Position numbers and translations under genes: made by a program
Assembly (NCBI GenBank): GCA_016647705.1
Contig: CM028327.1
Coordinates: 46,431,977 to 46,495,976, forward strand
Origin: Eucommia ulmoides
Taxonomy: Eukaryota > Streptophyta > Magnoliopsida > Garryales > Eucommiaceae
Direction of reading: 5' to 3'
Length of the DNA: 64,000 bases
Part shown: in pieces, positions 43,107 to 53,952 of the stretch
Layout of the letters: each line of letters starts with the position of its first letter
Position numbering within the stretch: position 1 is the first letter of the stretch
Notes under the pieces: generated by a model
Seen by the model: the letters and a program-made list of their open reading frames with translations, nothing else
Told to the model about the DNA's origin: nothing
The model's database searches: none

Positions 43107-44500
43107 TCCATTTTGGATTATGGATCTGGGTCGAGTCATAGGTCGTAGGTTTGGGATTGGTGGGTTGATCCAAGTAGAGATAATTCTTTCTAGAATTTTC
43201 TTTAAATTGATTCTAGCAATTTTTCTAATAAAATAAGACTTATCTTTTCATATTTGTAAGTCATTTTTAATAAGAAATTACATGTGATTAATTCTTAGTG
43301 GTCTTAAAGGGTTCTTAGTGGCTTTAAAGTGAGACTTTTGGTATGTTGGAGTTACTTATTTGCTACTTTATAAATAAAGAAGTTTGCATTATCATTTAGG
43401 TATGAAAACTTAGGACATCTTGCACTACATTTACACTTTGAGTTTATGTTATAAGTTTATTCTTGAGAGAGAGTCAACACCTGTTTTATTCGTCGGATGC
43501 TTTGATTTTAAGTGCTATTATCGGAGAATTGTGATTGTTGTATTATGAGAAATAAACGCCTGAGTAATCGTAATCATTTAAACAGAAGTGAAATTTGCTT
43601 TAAGAAAATATCATTAAACGATAGTCTCGATTGATATAAATTTATGAGATTGTCATCGGTAAAGAACTGTAAGTATAACTTTATTAATTTACTGCTTTCA
43701 TGTATTTTACAATCTGAAATATTTACTGTTGTGTATATTGGGTTTTTGAATATTTACTGTGAATTATTTTTTATTCTATAATATTTGATATAAGTTATAT
43801 TCAACAACAAATCTCACTATAAGAATTTATTTTTTATTGTTTTTGAGTATTATTTAATTATAATTATATTTGTGACATAATAAGAAATATTTATTAAAAA
43901 AAAATCTTAATTAATATTTAATTATATTTATTAAAAATTAGTATTATAGTTGTTCTTGGGAATCCTAATTAGTCCACAAAAAAAAAGGGGGGGCAGTTAC
44001 CAAGAAATCCTCATATGAGGACAAAACTATCAAATACATATTTTTTAAAAACATGTTACAGAATAGCCATTTTGCTTTTTTGTGATGATTTTACCTCTCG
44101 TGTTATATTTAACACGAGGGTCATGTTATATTTAACACAATCTCAGGTCGTGTTATATTCTAATTTTATCATTCAAATTGATAATTTCTCTCTCCTACAT
44201 TAATGTTTACTAATACGAATCAAATCAATTCAACCAAATGAACCATAAAAAATTTCAATCAAATCAACCAAAAATTTTCCAGGAATTTCTCTCCAAGGCT
44301 ATGTGCATCTTAGTTGTTTGATATTTTGCTTCTAGAATTTCTCTTTCCAAATGAAAATCAATTAAAAACATCAATTTTAGAAACTTGGGAGGTTGAAGGT
44401 GGAAGACTAAGGCGAGCAAATGGATGACATTCATCACCATGTCATAAAAAAAAATTAGAACTTTTTGGTGCATATCTGGGTTTTTCTTAGGATCATTTTG
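43107..44500. other. Unclassified intergenic DNA
   Basis: 43110-43720 has an LTR-like texture but no partner was found. At 44097-44118 there is a perfect 9-bp-arm palindrome CTCGTGTTA / TAACACGAG, and the half motif GTGTTATATT recurs to 44160. No gene recognised. Confidence 0.4.
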
Positions 44501-45163
44501 TGCAAAAAAGGGATAAAGATCTTTTTGGTCCCTGAGGAATGTCTTGGGTGTTCAATTGGCTCCTAAGAAATGCAATTCGACAATTTGGTCATTGAGATTT
44601 CAAAGTAGTGTCTAATTGGCCCTTGGGTCGAGTTCCGTTAGTAAAATTTGGGAATTTTGGATGGAAAAAGTCACCTGACAAGCACGTGACGTTTGGCCAA
44701 GGGTAAATGCGTCATTTCATTTTTTCTAATTAAATGAGACATATTTACATATTTTGTTTAAACTTAAGGGGTGTAAAATGTAATTAACCCTTACCTCCTT
44801 CAACACAATCCCTTTCTCTCTAAAAAAAAATGGGCGATGAAGAACTATAGGCGAATGACTACCGAGAACGGCGAACTGCAAATGGCAAATGGCGACGACA
44901 AACGGCAACGCTAGCGGTGATAGGAGGAGTTTCAATGACGAACGACAGCTTATTTGGTGGATGCGGAGGTGAATGGATGAAGCTCCAATAGTCGATTTCG
45001 TCTTCAAGTGGACCCTAAATCGATTTCGTTCTGTGATTTTGCCAATTGATAGAGTAAATACACCAAATCTAAAACTCTAAATTCAGATCTAGAACTCTAA
45101 ATTCAGATCTTGCACAGATTTAGATTGTAACATTGCACATCGCGAGAATGTTGATATTCGTCG

Positions 45164-45447
45164 TCAGATATCCAACAGATTTGAGGAATGGAGCACGACG
45201 GTGATGGGAGAGGCTGCAAGAACGGTGGCGTTCGTCCATTCATCATCTTCATATAATGTTCGGTAGGCATAGCGGTGGTTCGGCAACAGTCGTTCGCTCT
45301 TTCCTCTCAAGAGCTGTTGCCGTCGCCGTTGATGAACATGAAGAGAGAAAAAATGTGGAAATAGCAAGTCGCATGGAGTCACAGGGAAACTCTGTATTCT
45401 GTGCCTATAATCTATATACAGTTCCTCATATTCTGTTTCTTTTCTAA
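45164..45447. other. Coding-like DNA inside the 2.2-kb MULE-like element
   Basis: Open on both strands (minus 45164-45511, plus 45256-45447) with markedly higher G+C than the surroundings and many CG dinucleotides. I cannot recognise a protein in either frame. It could be a fragment captured from a host gene, as Pack-MULEs do. Confidence 0.35.
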
Positions 45448-45469
45448 GTTTTTTAGGAATAGAAATCAC

Positions 45470-45713
45470 TAAGGGTCTGTTTGATTTTCCTTTGGTTTGC
45501 AAATTGTTCAATTTTTCAATGAGTCAATTTATATGAAATAATTCTCACAAGGTAACTGTGGTTGCAACCATGGCTGTTTGGTCATTTCAATTGTCTGATG
45601 AATTTAAGCTGAATATGAGCCTCTTACCTGTTATTTGGTGTTTGGAAGCATGGAGTTGAAGCCGCAGAATGGAAATGGAGTGGGAATAGAAACAATAACC
45701 AAACAGAGCCTTA
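45470..45713. mobile_element. Small MITE nested in the MULE-like element
   Basis: Inverted ends TAAGGGTCTGTTTG (45470-45483) and CAAACAGAGCCTTA (45700-45713) match at all but one position, with 244 bp overall and no coding capacity. The 'GGGTCTGTTTG' ends are frequent in plant MITEs of the hAT or PIF type. No clear target duplication was found. Confidence 0.6.
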
Positions 45714-45816
45714 AATTTTGGATCAGAACATAAACAATTGTTCTTTTTAATAGTTTTTATAGTTCAATTCGATTTCTATGGTGTTCGTCATTTTGGTGGC
45801 GATGTTCGACGGTGTT

Positions 45817-46062
45817 CTTCGATTTCGAAATCGAAACCGTGGTTCGATTTGGGTTTCGGTTTCGATTTCGAAATCGAAATCGAAACCTCTAGATTCGATT
45901 TCGATAGTGTTCGTCGTTTTGGTGGCAATGCTAGGCGGTGTTCTTCGATTTCGATTTCGAAATTGAAATTGAAATTAAAATCAAAATTGAAATCGATTTC
46001 CTGTTTCGATTTTGAAATTGAAATCGAAATCGAAATCGAAATCGAAACCCCAAGGTTTGATT
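45817..46062. repeat. GAAATC hexamer-based repeat array
   Basis: Runs of GAAATC and its complement GATTTC alternate, giving short palindromes such as GATTTCGAAATC. It contains two larger, imperfect copies of a phrase around GTTCGTCGTTTTGGTGGC...TGTTCTTCGATTTCG (about 45784 and 45908). The open frames across it encode only simple Phe/Glu/Ile/Ser/Lys repeats. Confidence 0.75.
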
Positions 46063-46724
46063 TCGGCGGTGTTCGTTTTGATGTTGATGTTCGTTTTCGT
46101 GTTCATGTTGTGTTTTAATATGGAAGCGAAAAAAAAAATGATTATGTTTTGCTCCCTTATTTTTAGTACAAATTTTTTAGAATATAATAGAATTGCTCTT
46201 ATTTACTCTTTCATAGAGGTTTGTATTTGTTTTGGTTGGATATGTCATTCCTTTTGTATTCTTTGGGGTTTTTAATTCCCTTTTTATATTTAAAAAAAAA
46301 TGTTGTTTTGTTCTCATAAATTTGTTGTTCTTATAATTAAAAAAAATATTTGTTATTCCCATAATTTGTTATTCAATTGAGAAAGAAGACCAAATTAAAA
46401 AAAAATAAAAATGATTATGTTCTTTCAATTGAGAAAGAAAGACAAAAAAAATAATATTTTCACCCCTTAAGTTTAGATAACTTTTCAAAATTAACCCCAT
46501 GTACGCGTAAAGACTAAAATACTCTTAAAGAAACGTTGACTGTTAATTGACTTAACGGAATTTGCCTCAGGGCCAATTGGACACTATTTTGAAATGTCAA
46601 GGGCTAAATTGTTGAATTGCATTTATTAGGGGCCAATTAGACACCCAAGATATTTTTCAGGGACCAAAAAAGTCTTTATCCCGTACAAAAAAATGTGTGG
46701 GATTATCTCTTAGATTTGGCCTTT

Positions 46725-47435
46725 TAGAACATCGCCAAGGGAGATGCTAAAATGTGGTGTGTCATTTGCTCAAATGGCATACCAAAAGTCCAAATGACAC
46801 ACAAAAAACAAAAGAAGCACTCCAACAGATGTGTTATTTGGGTGTGTCATTTTTTATAATTAAAAAATAAAAGTAAAAAATTAAGTTAATTGAATTTTGT
46901 GATTTTAATTTAACCGTTAAACATTAGTTTTTAGTTTCAAATTAAAACGTAAAAATTAAAATTTTAAATTTTAATTGAACCGCCAAATGATATAATTTTT
47001 TGTTTCAAACTAAAAAATAAAAATAAAAATTATCGATTTTAATTTTTTTTGAACCACCAAAGCTAATTAGAACTGTAATTAGAAGTAATTAAAACCCTAA
47101 TCCCCAAACCCAGTCATAATTAGACCAACCCAAATTGCCTAATCATAATTTATAGACTTAATCATAGCCCAAGTCGCCCAAACCTACTGGCCTAATTCCC
47201 AGCCCAAATCGCAATCCCTAATCAACAATACATAAGAGTGACTCCCAGCCCAAATTGCCCAAATCCCTTCGGTGATGGAGGCTTCGATGGCGATGGCGGC
47301 GGCGGCGGCGGCGGCGGCTTAGCTTGGCGACGGCGAAGGTGACGTTTCCTGCTAGCTTGGCGACGGCGGCGGCGATGGCGATTCAGATAGCTCTGGGATG
47401 GCACACCATATAGAACAGCCGTTGGAGATGCTCTA
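46725..47435. mobile_element. MITE with GAGCATCTCCAA-type ends
   Basis: Left end TAGAACATCGCCAA and right end TTGGAGATGCTCTA are inverted copies with two mismatches. The subterminal parts also match as an inverted repeat (GTGGTGTGTCATT left, ATGGCACACCATAT right). The interior has a (GGC)n run at about 47297-47318. 711 bp, noncoding. No clear target duplication. Confidence 0.65.
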
Positions 47436-48800
47436 AGGGAGACTATTTGGTATTTTTCCCAAAAAAAAAAAGGAAATCCTAATTAGAGGTTGGAGCCTTC
47501 GACAACGGTGACGATTCGCGGCGGTGAGGACGGTGAGTCTGCGACGATATCTTCGCGGTTGTGCCTGTGCGCCAGCGTTGTGCGACAGTGAGAGGCTAAG
47601 AAGTCGGAGCCGTTGAGCAGGTTACAGGTAAATTATATGTGTGATTCAATTTCTCAATTAGAAGCTTGGGTACTCTCTCTGACGACAGTTCAGAAAAAAA
47701 TGCAGAAAAAGAGATTATATGTATATATGAGTTTGTTATCATTTCTGCATATATAGATACTAGCGGATAACATATTAAGCTAAAGATCATATACTAAAAT
47801 GTTGAATCATATTAAAAAATTAAGCATTACCAAGTAAAAATTTCGGAAAAATTAGCATAACCAAAACCCAAATTTCATGATTGACTATACTCAATCCTGT
47901 AAAGAGGATTGTGGGAAAAAACCTGTAAAATTATCCGAATAACGGAGAACTCGTGTGCTGAATTCAATAGATTCAGCGAAAAAGTATTGAAAGATGAAAT
48001 CCGGTACCTGTTGATCGGCGGCTGATGTGTGACGGCTGAGGATGACAACGGGAGGTTGATGTGCGATGGTGTAGCCGTGTGAGTAGTGTGATGTGGATGC
48101 TGTGTGATTAGGGATTAGTGATTACATATAGAGAGATTCGGGAGAGAGCGAAGAGAATTGGGGAAAGATTTTCCATTTTCGGACTCAACAACAATGGAAA
48201 CTCGGAAGGCACAGATTGAGTGAGAGAGAGATATAGGGAATGAGAGAGAATTAGGGAATTAAGTAGTGAGAGAGGGAATGAGGAATGAGAAGCTCGTCCA
48301 ACTCCCTTAGAAGCTTCCAATAAATTCTATTTCTGCTTCATCTACACCCTAAAAAAGTAAAAAAATACAAAAGAAACAAATTTAGACATAAAAAATTACA
48401 CAGAAAGAAAAGAAAAATAACTCATTGAAAATACCTCAAATAATTCTCAAATATTGATAACTCACAATAAAAGATAACTACTTGAGGTTATAAATTGATC
48501 GCCTATGGAGATCAATAAAATTCAAAAAATGTTCTTTAACTACTTTAGCAAATGAAAAATAAGACCAAACCAATACATTATGTTCTATCTCACAACAATC
48601 ATGAATAAAATGCTTAATGTTATAACAATATATCATATTAACAAATAAAGGATTATGACAACATTAATTGAATTATAACTATTTTTTTTTTCTAAATAAA
48701 GAACAATATGAAAATAAAATCAATAATTACAGCACTTGGAAAAATATTTCAAAAACTAAACTATTAGTCCTCCTTGAATGTCAACTACACAACTGAAGAC
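47436..48800. other. Intergenic DNA with 5' UTR-like GC-rich patches
   Basis: 47480-47628 is GC-rich and ends in a good splice-donor-like CAG/GTAAAT on the plus strand; 48000-48110 is GC-rich as well. They look like first-exon or UTR remnants, but no protein was recognised. The phrase ATTCAATTTCT...TTGGGTACTCT at about 47643-47676 recurs at about 51974-52007. Confidence 0.35.
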
Positions 48801-48808
48801 CCTACAGG

Positions 48809-51303
48809 ACGAACATTGGCAGAGTCATTATAGAACTCATCTAGCCAACACATACTCTAAAAAATAAAACAAATTATTTAACTTCAAATAAAATATATTA
48901 ATGAATGTTACCCGCAATGACCAATCCAAATCATAAACTAAGATTTAATACATACGAAAATAACAAATCCAAATATTTAATTCATGGTAACAGAAGCAAA
49001 TGATTATCTACCAAATACCAGTGTCAAAGTTGCTTCGAATAATTTTTAATCATCTAACAACTCAAGAAATCAGTGAAAAGAAAAAAATCAATGAAAAAAG
49101 AAAAGAAAAATAAAGTTATTGTTTCCTCCATGATTTTATTTCCCTCAATATGAAATAAGAAAAGAAAAAAAAAATGAAAGATAAGAAAAATGACCAAAAT
49201 AAAAGGATTCACATTAAAACACCGTAGTTATAGATATAAATTTTTTTCCAGCAACCAACAATAAACTGAAATCTAACTAAATGTATAATAAAATCTTAAA
49301 AACTTGAAGAGGAAATCAAGCTGAATTTTTGTTACCTTACAGAGAATTCCCATTTCAATGGTAACAAAAGAAAAATATAGTTTTTACATGATGACTATGA
49401 GTAGGTAAGAGAATGAGATGGGATGGATCTCTGTTTGTGGATAGTTTGTAAGAGGTGGATAACAAACCCAAAAATTCAAAGAGATGGAATTGTTGATAAG
49501 CAGAGTTTAACATGAAATTCGTAAATCGAAATTGCAAAAATTCATGCATCAATCTAGATAACAAATCCTAAATTTCTAAACCCATGAATGCACTAATTGA
49601 AATAAAAACAAAATCATTATCAAAGAGATAATCGAAATTTCAGAATCCAATGTGCAATAAATATATGAAAATAAAATTTGAGTTAACAAAAGACTTAGCT
49701 GAAGAAATAAAAATTATGGTCCCGGTTAATCAAATAATAATTAGTGAAAATAAAATTTGAGTTCACAAAAGACTTAGTTGAAGAAACGAAAATTGTGGTC
49801 TCGGTCAATTGAATAATAATTAGCAACCACAACCAAATCTATCAGATTATGCAGTAAAATTTGGACTTACCGTCACGGAATAAAAACTAATCCAATATGC
49901 TCTCATCCCGAAAATAGAACTAAAATATGATGAAATTCAAGGTCAAAATTCTGTCAGAAGTATGCTACTAAATGAAGAAATAAACTAATAAACAAAGTAC
50001 ACTACCAAATTGATGTTGCGATACACTGATGCAATATATTCAATGTCTAAAGATGATTAGGCACAAAGAAAGCATTTAGTAGATCATCGTTGGAGATCAC
50101 CAAAATTATAAATACAACAATGCAAACCAAGAGTTTTGAGAGACATGTATCCATAACTACAGAGGCATCGAACATGTGCCTAGATACAAAAATTATAAAG
50201 CTACCATTGAAAAACCACGTTTAGAGGAACACATGGCATGGGTGTGACCATTTGAGGTTTATTTATTTGATTATCTAATAACCTGTATTAAATTATAAAG
50301 AGCTAAAGTAATTTAAAAAAGTAACCCAAACAATGGTTGAGAAGGGGGAGGCGCTGGACTGCCCAAAAGATAATCAAAAGTGAAAACTAATAAATAATCA
50401 GATCAAACTCAGTTCAAATCTCATATTCACTTGAAAACAAAAATCAACCACAAAAATAAAAACAATTGAGCATTTACCATTGAGCACATATGTTAGGACT
50501 TCGGAGCAAACAATTGAGCATTTACCATTTTAAGAGCCAATACCATGCCTAGAAAAAACTACAAAAAAATAAAATTAATTTATTTCTTTGATTTAACCAA
50601 GCAAAACTTATTTAAGGGGTGAAAAAAACACTTTATAATTCAAAAAATTAATTGCTGCAATATATAACAGAAATCAACAAAAGAGAATATTTTCAAAATA
50701 TTCACTAAATTCAAACCATGAAATTCTTACCTGGACAGGTGCATCGCATTCTTAGGTCACGTGGGCTTGTATTTCATCACCTACTGACCAATGATCACTC
50801 GCCCCATATATATGTTCCTCTTCTGATCCATGAAATTTGTTCTAAAAATGAAACAATAACCAGAAACACCAAAAACTATTGAATACTACCCCATTGATCA
50901 AAGAACCAGAAAACAAAAGCAATCTAAAAGTGATTTACCAAATAGTTGAACCTTCAAACAAAAGCGATCTCCATCCTCGGTTTTCCTATCAAGAGAAAAA
51001 AGAGAAAAGCTTAAATATTTTACTAAACAAATGTCAGGGAAAACATCGGATGAACACTTTTGGATGTCATAAAAATATCACACACACACCCCTCTCAGAG
51101 GAAAGAAGAAGAATTACCAAAGGAGATTCAACTTTCACAAAGATAGAAATTAATAGGTGCTCACCTTCTTTACCCTGCATTTCTGGCGCAGACGACATCA
51201 CCGACGTGGACGGCAACGGGTTCAGCGACGGTGGTGTTTTATGTTCGCAGCCTGATTTGAGAAATATAGGGTTACCCGAGATGATATCACCGATAATCGC
51301 CAT
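48809..51303 (-). pseudogene. Unrecognised, probably degenerate gene
   Basis: Several exon-like pieces with GT-AG borders lie on the minus strand. They are 51303-51165 (ATG start, MAIIGDIISGNPIFLKSGCE..., donor GTGAGC), 50841-50731 (NKFHGSEEEHIYGASDHWSV and onward, with one in-frame stop before CDAPVQ), 49919-49871 (SIFGMRAYWISFYSVT in one frame) and a last piece about 48870-48809 (CWLDEFYNDSANVRPVGSSV, then a stop). I do not recognise the protein. The internal stop and poor linkage suggest a pseudogene or a captured fragment. Joining of these pieces into one gene is a guess. Confidence 0.35.
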
Positions 51304-52346
51304 AGTCTGCCTACTCGATGCGTACCTGAGAAATTCGTATAGCTAAATCGAGGAAATCTGAGAAGGGAGGGAGACAGAGAGGGCTTCATAATTGTGTACA
51401 CCACAAATCAGTTAGGGCTTCACAATTGCAAATCGCAGATCAGGAGGAGAGGAATGGGGACAGATCGCAAATCGGGAGAGGGAGAGAAGGCTTTGCATCG
51501 TAGATTTGGGATAGAAGGGTGGGGACATACTGCAGATTGGGAGGTGGGAGAGACCGAGAGAGGGCTTGACAATCGCATATTGCAGATTTGGGGACGGGAT
51601 CGTACATATGGCAAATCGGCATGGCTGTGACAAAATAGCGATGGAGGCGGCTAGTGTGATGATGGAGATGGCTCAAAGGAAGGTGAATCATTTGGGAAGG
51701 CGTAGCAGAATCAATAAGAGAGAGAGAGTTGGTGGCCGCGGCGGTGTTGGTTGTAATGGCCATGGCGATGAGCGCAAGATGGAGCAGATAGAGAGAGAGA
51801 GAGGATGGATTTCCTGAATGAGGGAGAGAGAGATGCGGCAGCAGTTGGTAACCCTAATTCTAATAGATTTGATCTAACGGCTATAAAATGTCTAGACTTT
51901 TGTCTCTCATCCGAATGTCATGAATATACCCGTCCTGATTTATTATATAGATATATGTGTATGTGTGGTGTATTATTCAATTTCTGACTTAAAGCCTTGG
52001 GTACTCTGATTACAGTACCCGAACCGGATCTTGCCGTAGGCGGAGCGATTGAACCCGATCCAAAACCGAATGTACCTGACCCACCCAAATTTATTTATTT
52101 ATTTATTATTTTATTTTTTCCCGGTCGAAAGTGGGTCTAAAAACATGACCCAAACATATTGGGTCGGGTCTTAGGTTTCACCCCCAAAAAAGTTCAACCC
52201 GATCCGACAAACACCCTAGTTCTTCCATTAACCTGTCCTTGTCTGTTCCTCTATGCATCCACAGGTTGATTTTTCTGCTATAATATTAATTTAACCTATT
52301 GATGTATATGCATAATTCCACTGGAGTGGTCCTGAAGTGAATATTT
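51304..52346. other. GC-richer 5' flank of the degenerate gene
   Basis: 51350-51850 has GA-rich and CG-rich sequence with four rough repeats of a unit around CACAATTGCAAATCGCAGATC / TTGGGATAGAAGGGTGGGG. 52015-52210 has a phrase CCGAACCGGATC and a later inverted-like GGGTCGGGTC. Open frames here overlap on both strands and look non-genic. Confidence 0.4.
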
Positions 52347-53099
52347 GGGTTGTGATATTGTGTCTAACGATTGATCTTGTTATATCCTTTAACCAATCGT
52401 GAAGTATTGATCTAAATACTTTGGGTTCCTTGTTTAATGTTTCTATTTGCCATTTTATATCTCATGTTTATTTCTATTTCAACTTGATATGAATAGAAAT
52501 TGAAAGGAAATGGAAGGAAATAACACAAAGGTTGTGAAAAATAAAAACTCTCATTTCCAGTAAAATGGTTTTTCAGTGTCACTGTAGTTTTTATCATAAG
52601 CCACTAACAACCTACTTCGTCCAAACTTTCAAATATTATTTTTTTCTTGTAAAAAAAAATGGTGCAGCTGTAAAACATGTGAATCTCCTCTCTGCATCTG
52701 AAAATGAAACCACAAGTTCATTTGTGGTCGGAGTGTGAACCATGCAATAAAGGATTTCAAAAGAAAATTTGAAAAATACGCTTGAAGCTTACATGAAGCA
52801 AATATTGAAGGTTCAAGCAGATGGCACTGAATTTGCTGATCATTGTCAAGAGCTTCAACTGGCTTTCTAGACGTTGTGATCGACCTCATTTAGTTTTGAA
52901 ATGGAAACATAGACATAATTTAGTAGATAACATACATGGCAATAGACAAGTCAAGAGTCAATACTTTACGATTGGTTAAAGGATATAACAAGGTCAATCA
53001 TTCAAGAGAAAATAGGCTATACCATCCTGAGTTGCAATAATTAAACCCCACCCTTTTTTTAACTAGTTAAGAGAAGTATTAGACACAATATCCCTACCC
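52347..53099. mobile_element. Inverted-repeat element with coding remnants
   Basis: The inner arms 52369-52412 and 52956-52999 are inverted copies (about 40 of 44 positions). The outer arms 52347-52367 and 53079-53099 match too (ATATTGTGTCTAA). Between them, on the plus strand, are two short coding-like pieces: NLLSASENETTSSFVVGV and a stop (52682-52738), and ENLKNTLEAYMKQILKVQAD then GTEFADHCQELQLAF and a stop (ending 52870). The protein is not recognised. It may be a MITE or small TIR element that captured a gene piece. The true outer ends were not fixed. Confidence 0.55.
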
Positions 53100-53952
53100 A
53101 AAGAACCCACAGTTTAACATTCAATATAACCTAATTATTAGAGATCAATGAAAAGATCAACAAAAGAAAAGTAATAATAGAAGAATCAAGTCAAACAATA
53201 TTCACCATATAAGAAATTGGAATAACAGACCAAAGATCCTGTTGGTGCTGTTAGAGAGAAAGATCCAAGGGTATAACTTTAAGTCAATATAGTAAGATAA
53301 GCGGTGGAATCTACGAATTCCCCAAATCTTGGGAATCCTGTTCCTGTCCTATGAATTTGACGAAGAGAGTCTCAGAACACTAAGAGAGCTTTTGTTAAGG
53401 GGAGGAGGGATTTAAGAAAAGGAAATTTATTTATTGGAATTCTTGTTTGGCTACTAGATTTTTAAAAGTATACTCTGCATTGGAGTAGGTTGCACCAACA
53501 CTTGTAGGTCATTGCATGTGTACAACACGTATGCATGTCCGGCACATTGTGGACTTGCCTACATCTGTGTTCTAATATTTTATAATCAATTTATTATCTA
53601 GACACTTCTTCGACATGGGACACGCCGAAGGATACTTATAGTAATATTTAAGAATCTAGAAATGTATGCACTTCTATTACTGCTCATAACAAGGTTCTAT
53701 TTTCTATTCTCTGCATTTTTTTTGGTTCATAATGAGGTTCTGTTCTCTTCAATGCAGTCCTCACAATCCAATTGAAGTAATTTATTGAAGAGGTCCAATT
53801 GAGCCCTCTCATTGTGAGGGTTTAAAGTTGGAGGCTGCAACTCATTTGCACCGATAGTTTTGTTGCACTGGACTAGATTGAACCCGTTAGACGCGCTTCA
53901 CATGTTTTCACTTTCCAGGAATTTCTGAACTCTTTCTACTTTGACCAAAAAT
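53100..53952 (+). promoter_or_regulatory. 5' flank of HscB
   Basis: About 850 bp between the inverted-repeat element and the HscB ATG. No other gene seen. The 5' UTR should lie in about 53830-53952; there is a CTTTCC/TTTCTACT-type pyrimidine stretch just before the start. Confidence 0.4.

Larger units (their letters stand above)
44510..46682. mobile_element. 2.2-kb foldback MULE-like element carrying other DNA
   Basis: Long inverted ends. Left begins GGGATAAAGATCTTTTTGGT; the right, on the other strand, begins GGGATAAAGACTTTTTTGGT. Similarity continues for at least 130 bp (CTTGGGTGT, AATTGGC, AATGCAATTC). Flanking 10-mers GTGCAAAAAA (44500-44509) and GTACAAAAAA (46683-46692) fit a MULE 9-10-bp target copy with one change. 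The interior holds coding-like GC-rich DNA (about 44810-45440), a nested MITE (45470-45713) and a GAAATC hexamer array (about 45817-46062). No transposase is present, so it may be a Pack-MULE. Confidence 0.8.

Noticed and set aside
43110-43720. Solo LTR
   Set aside because: Texture is LTR-like, but no TG/CA ends, partner copy or target duplication were found.
45817-46062. Telomere-like repeat
   Set aside because: The hexamer is GAAATC, not the plant telomere TTTAGGG.
45738-46118. 126-aa frame of Phe/Asp/Lys/Ile repeats
   Set aside because: Translation of a hexamer array in every frame.
51394-51763. Several overlapping frames on both strands
   Set aside because: GA/CG-rich imperfect repeats open many frames; no consistent protein.
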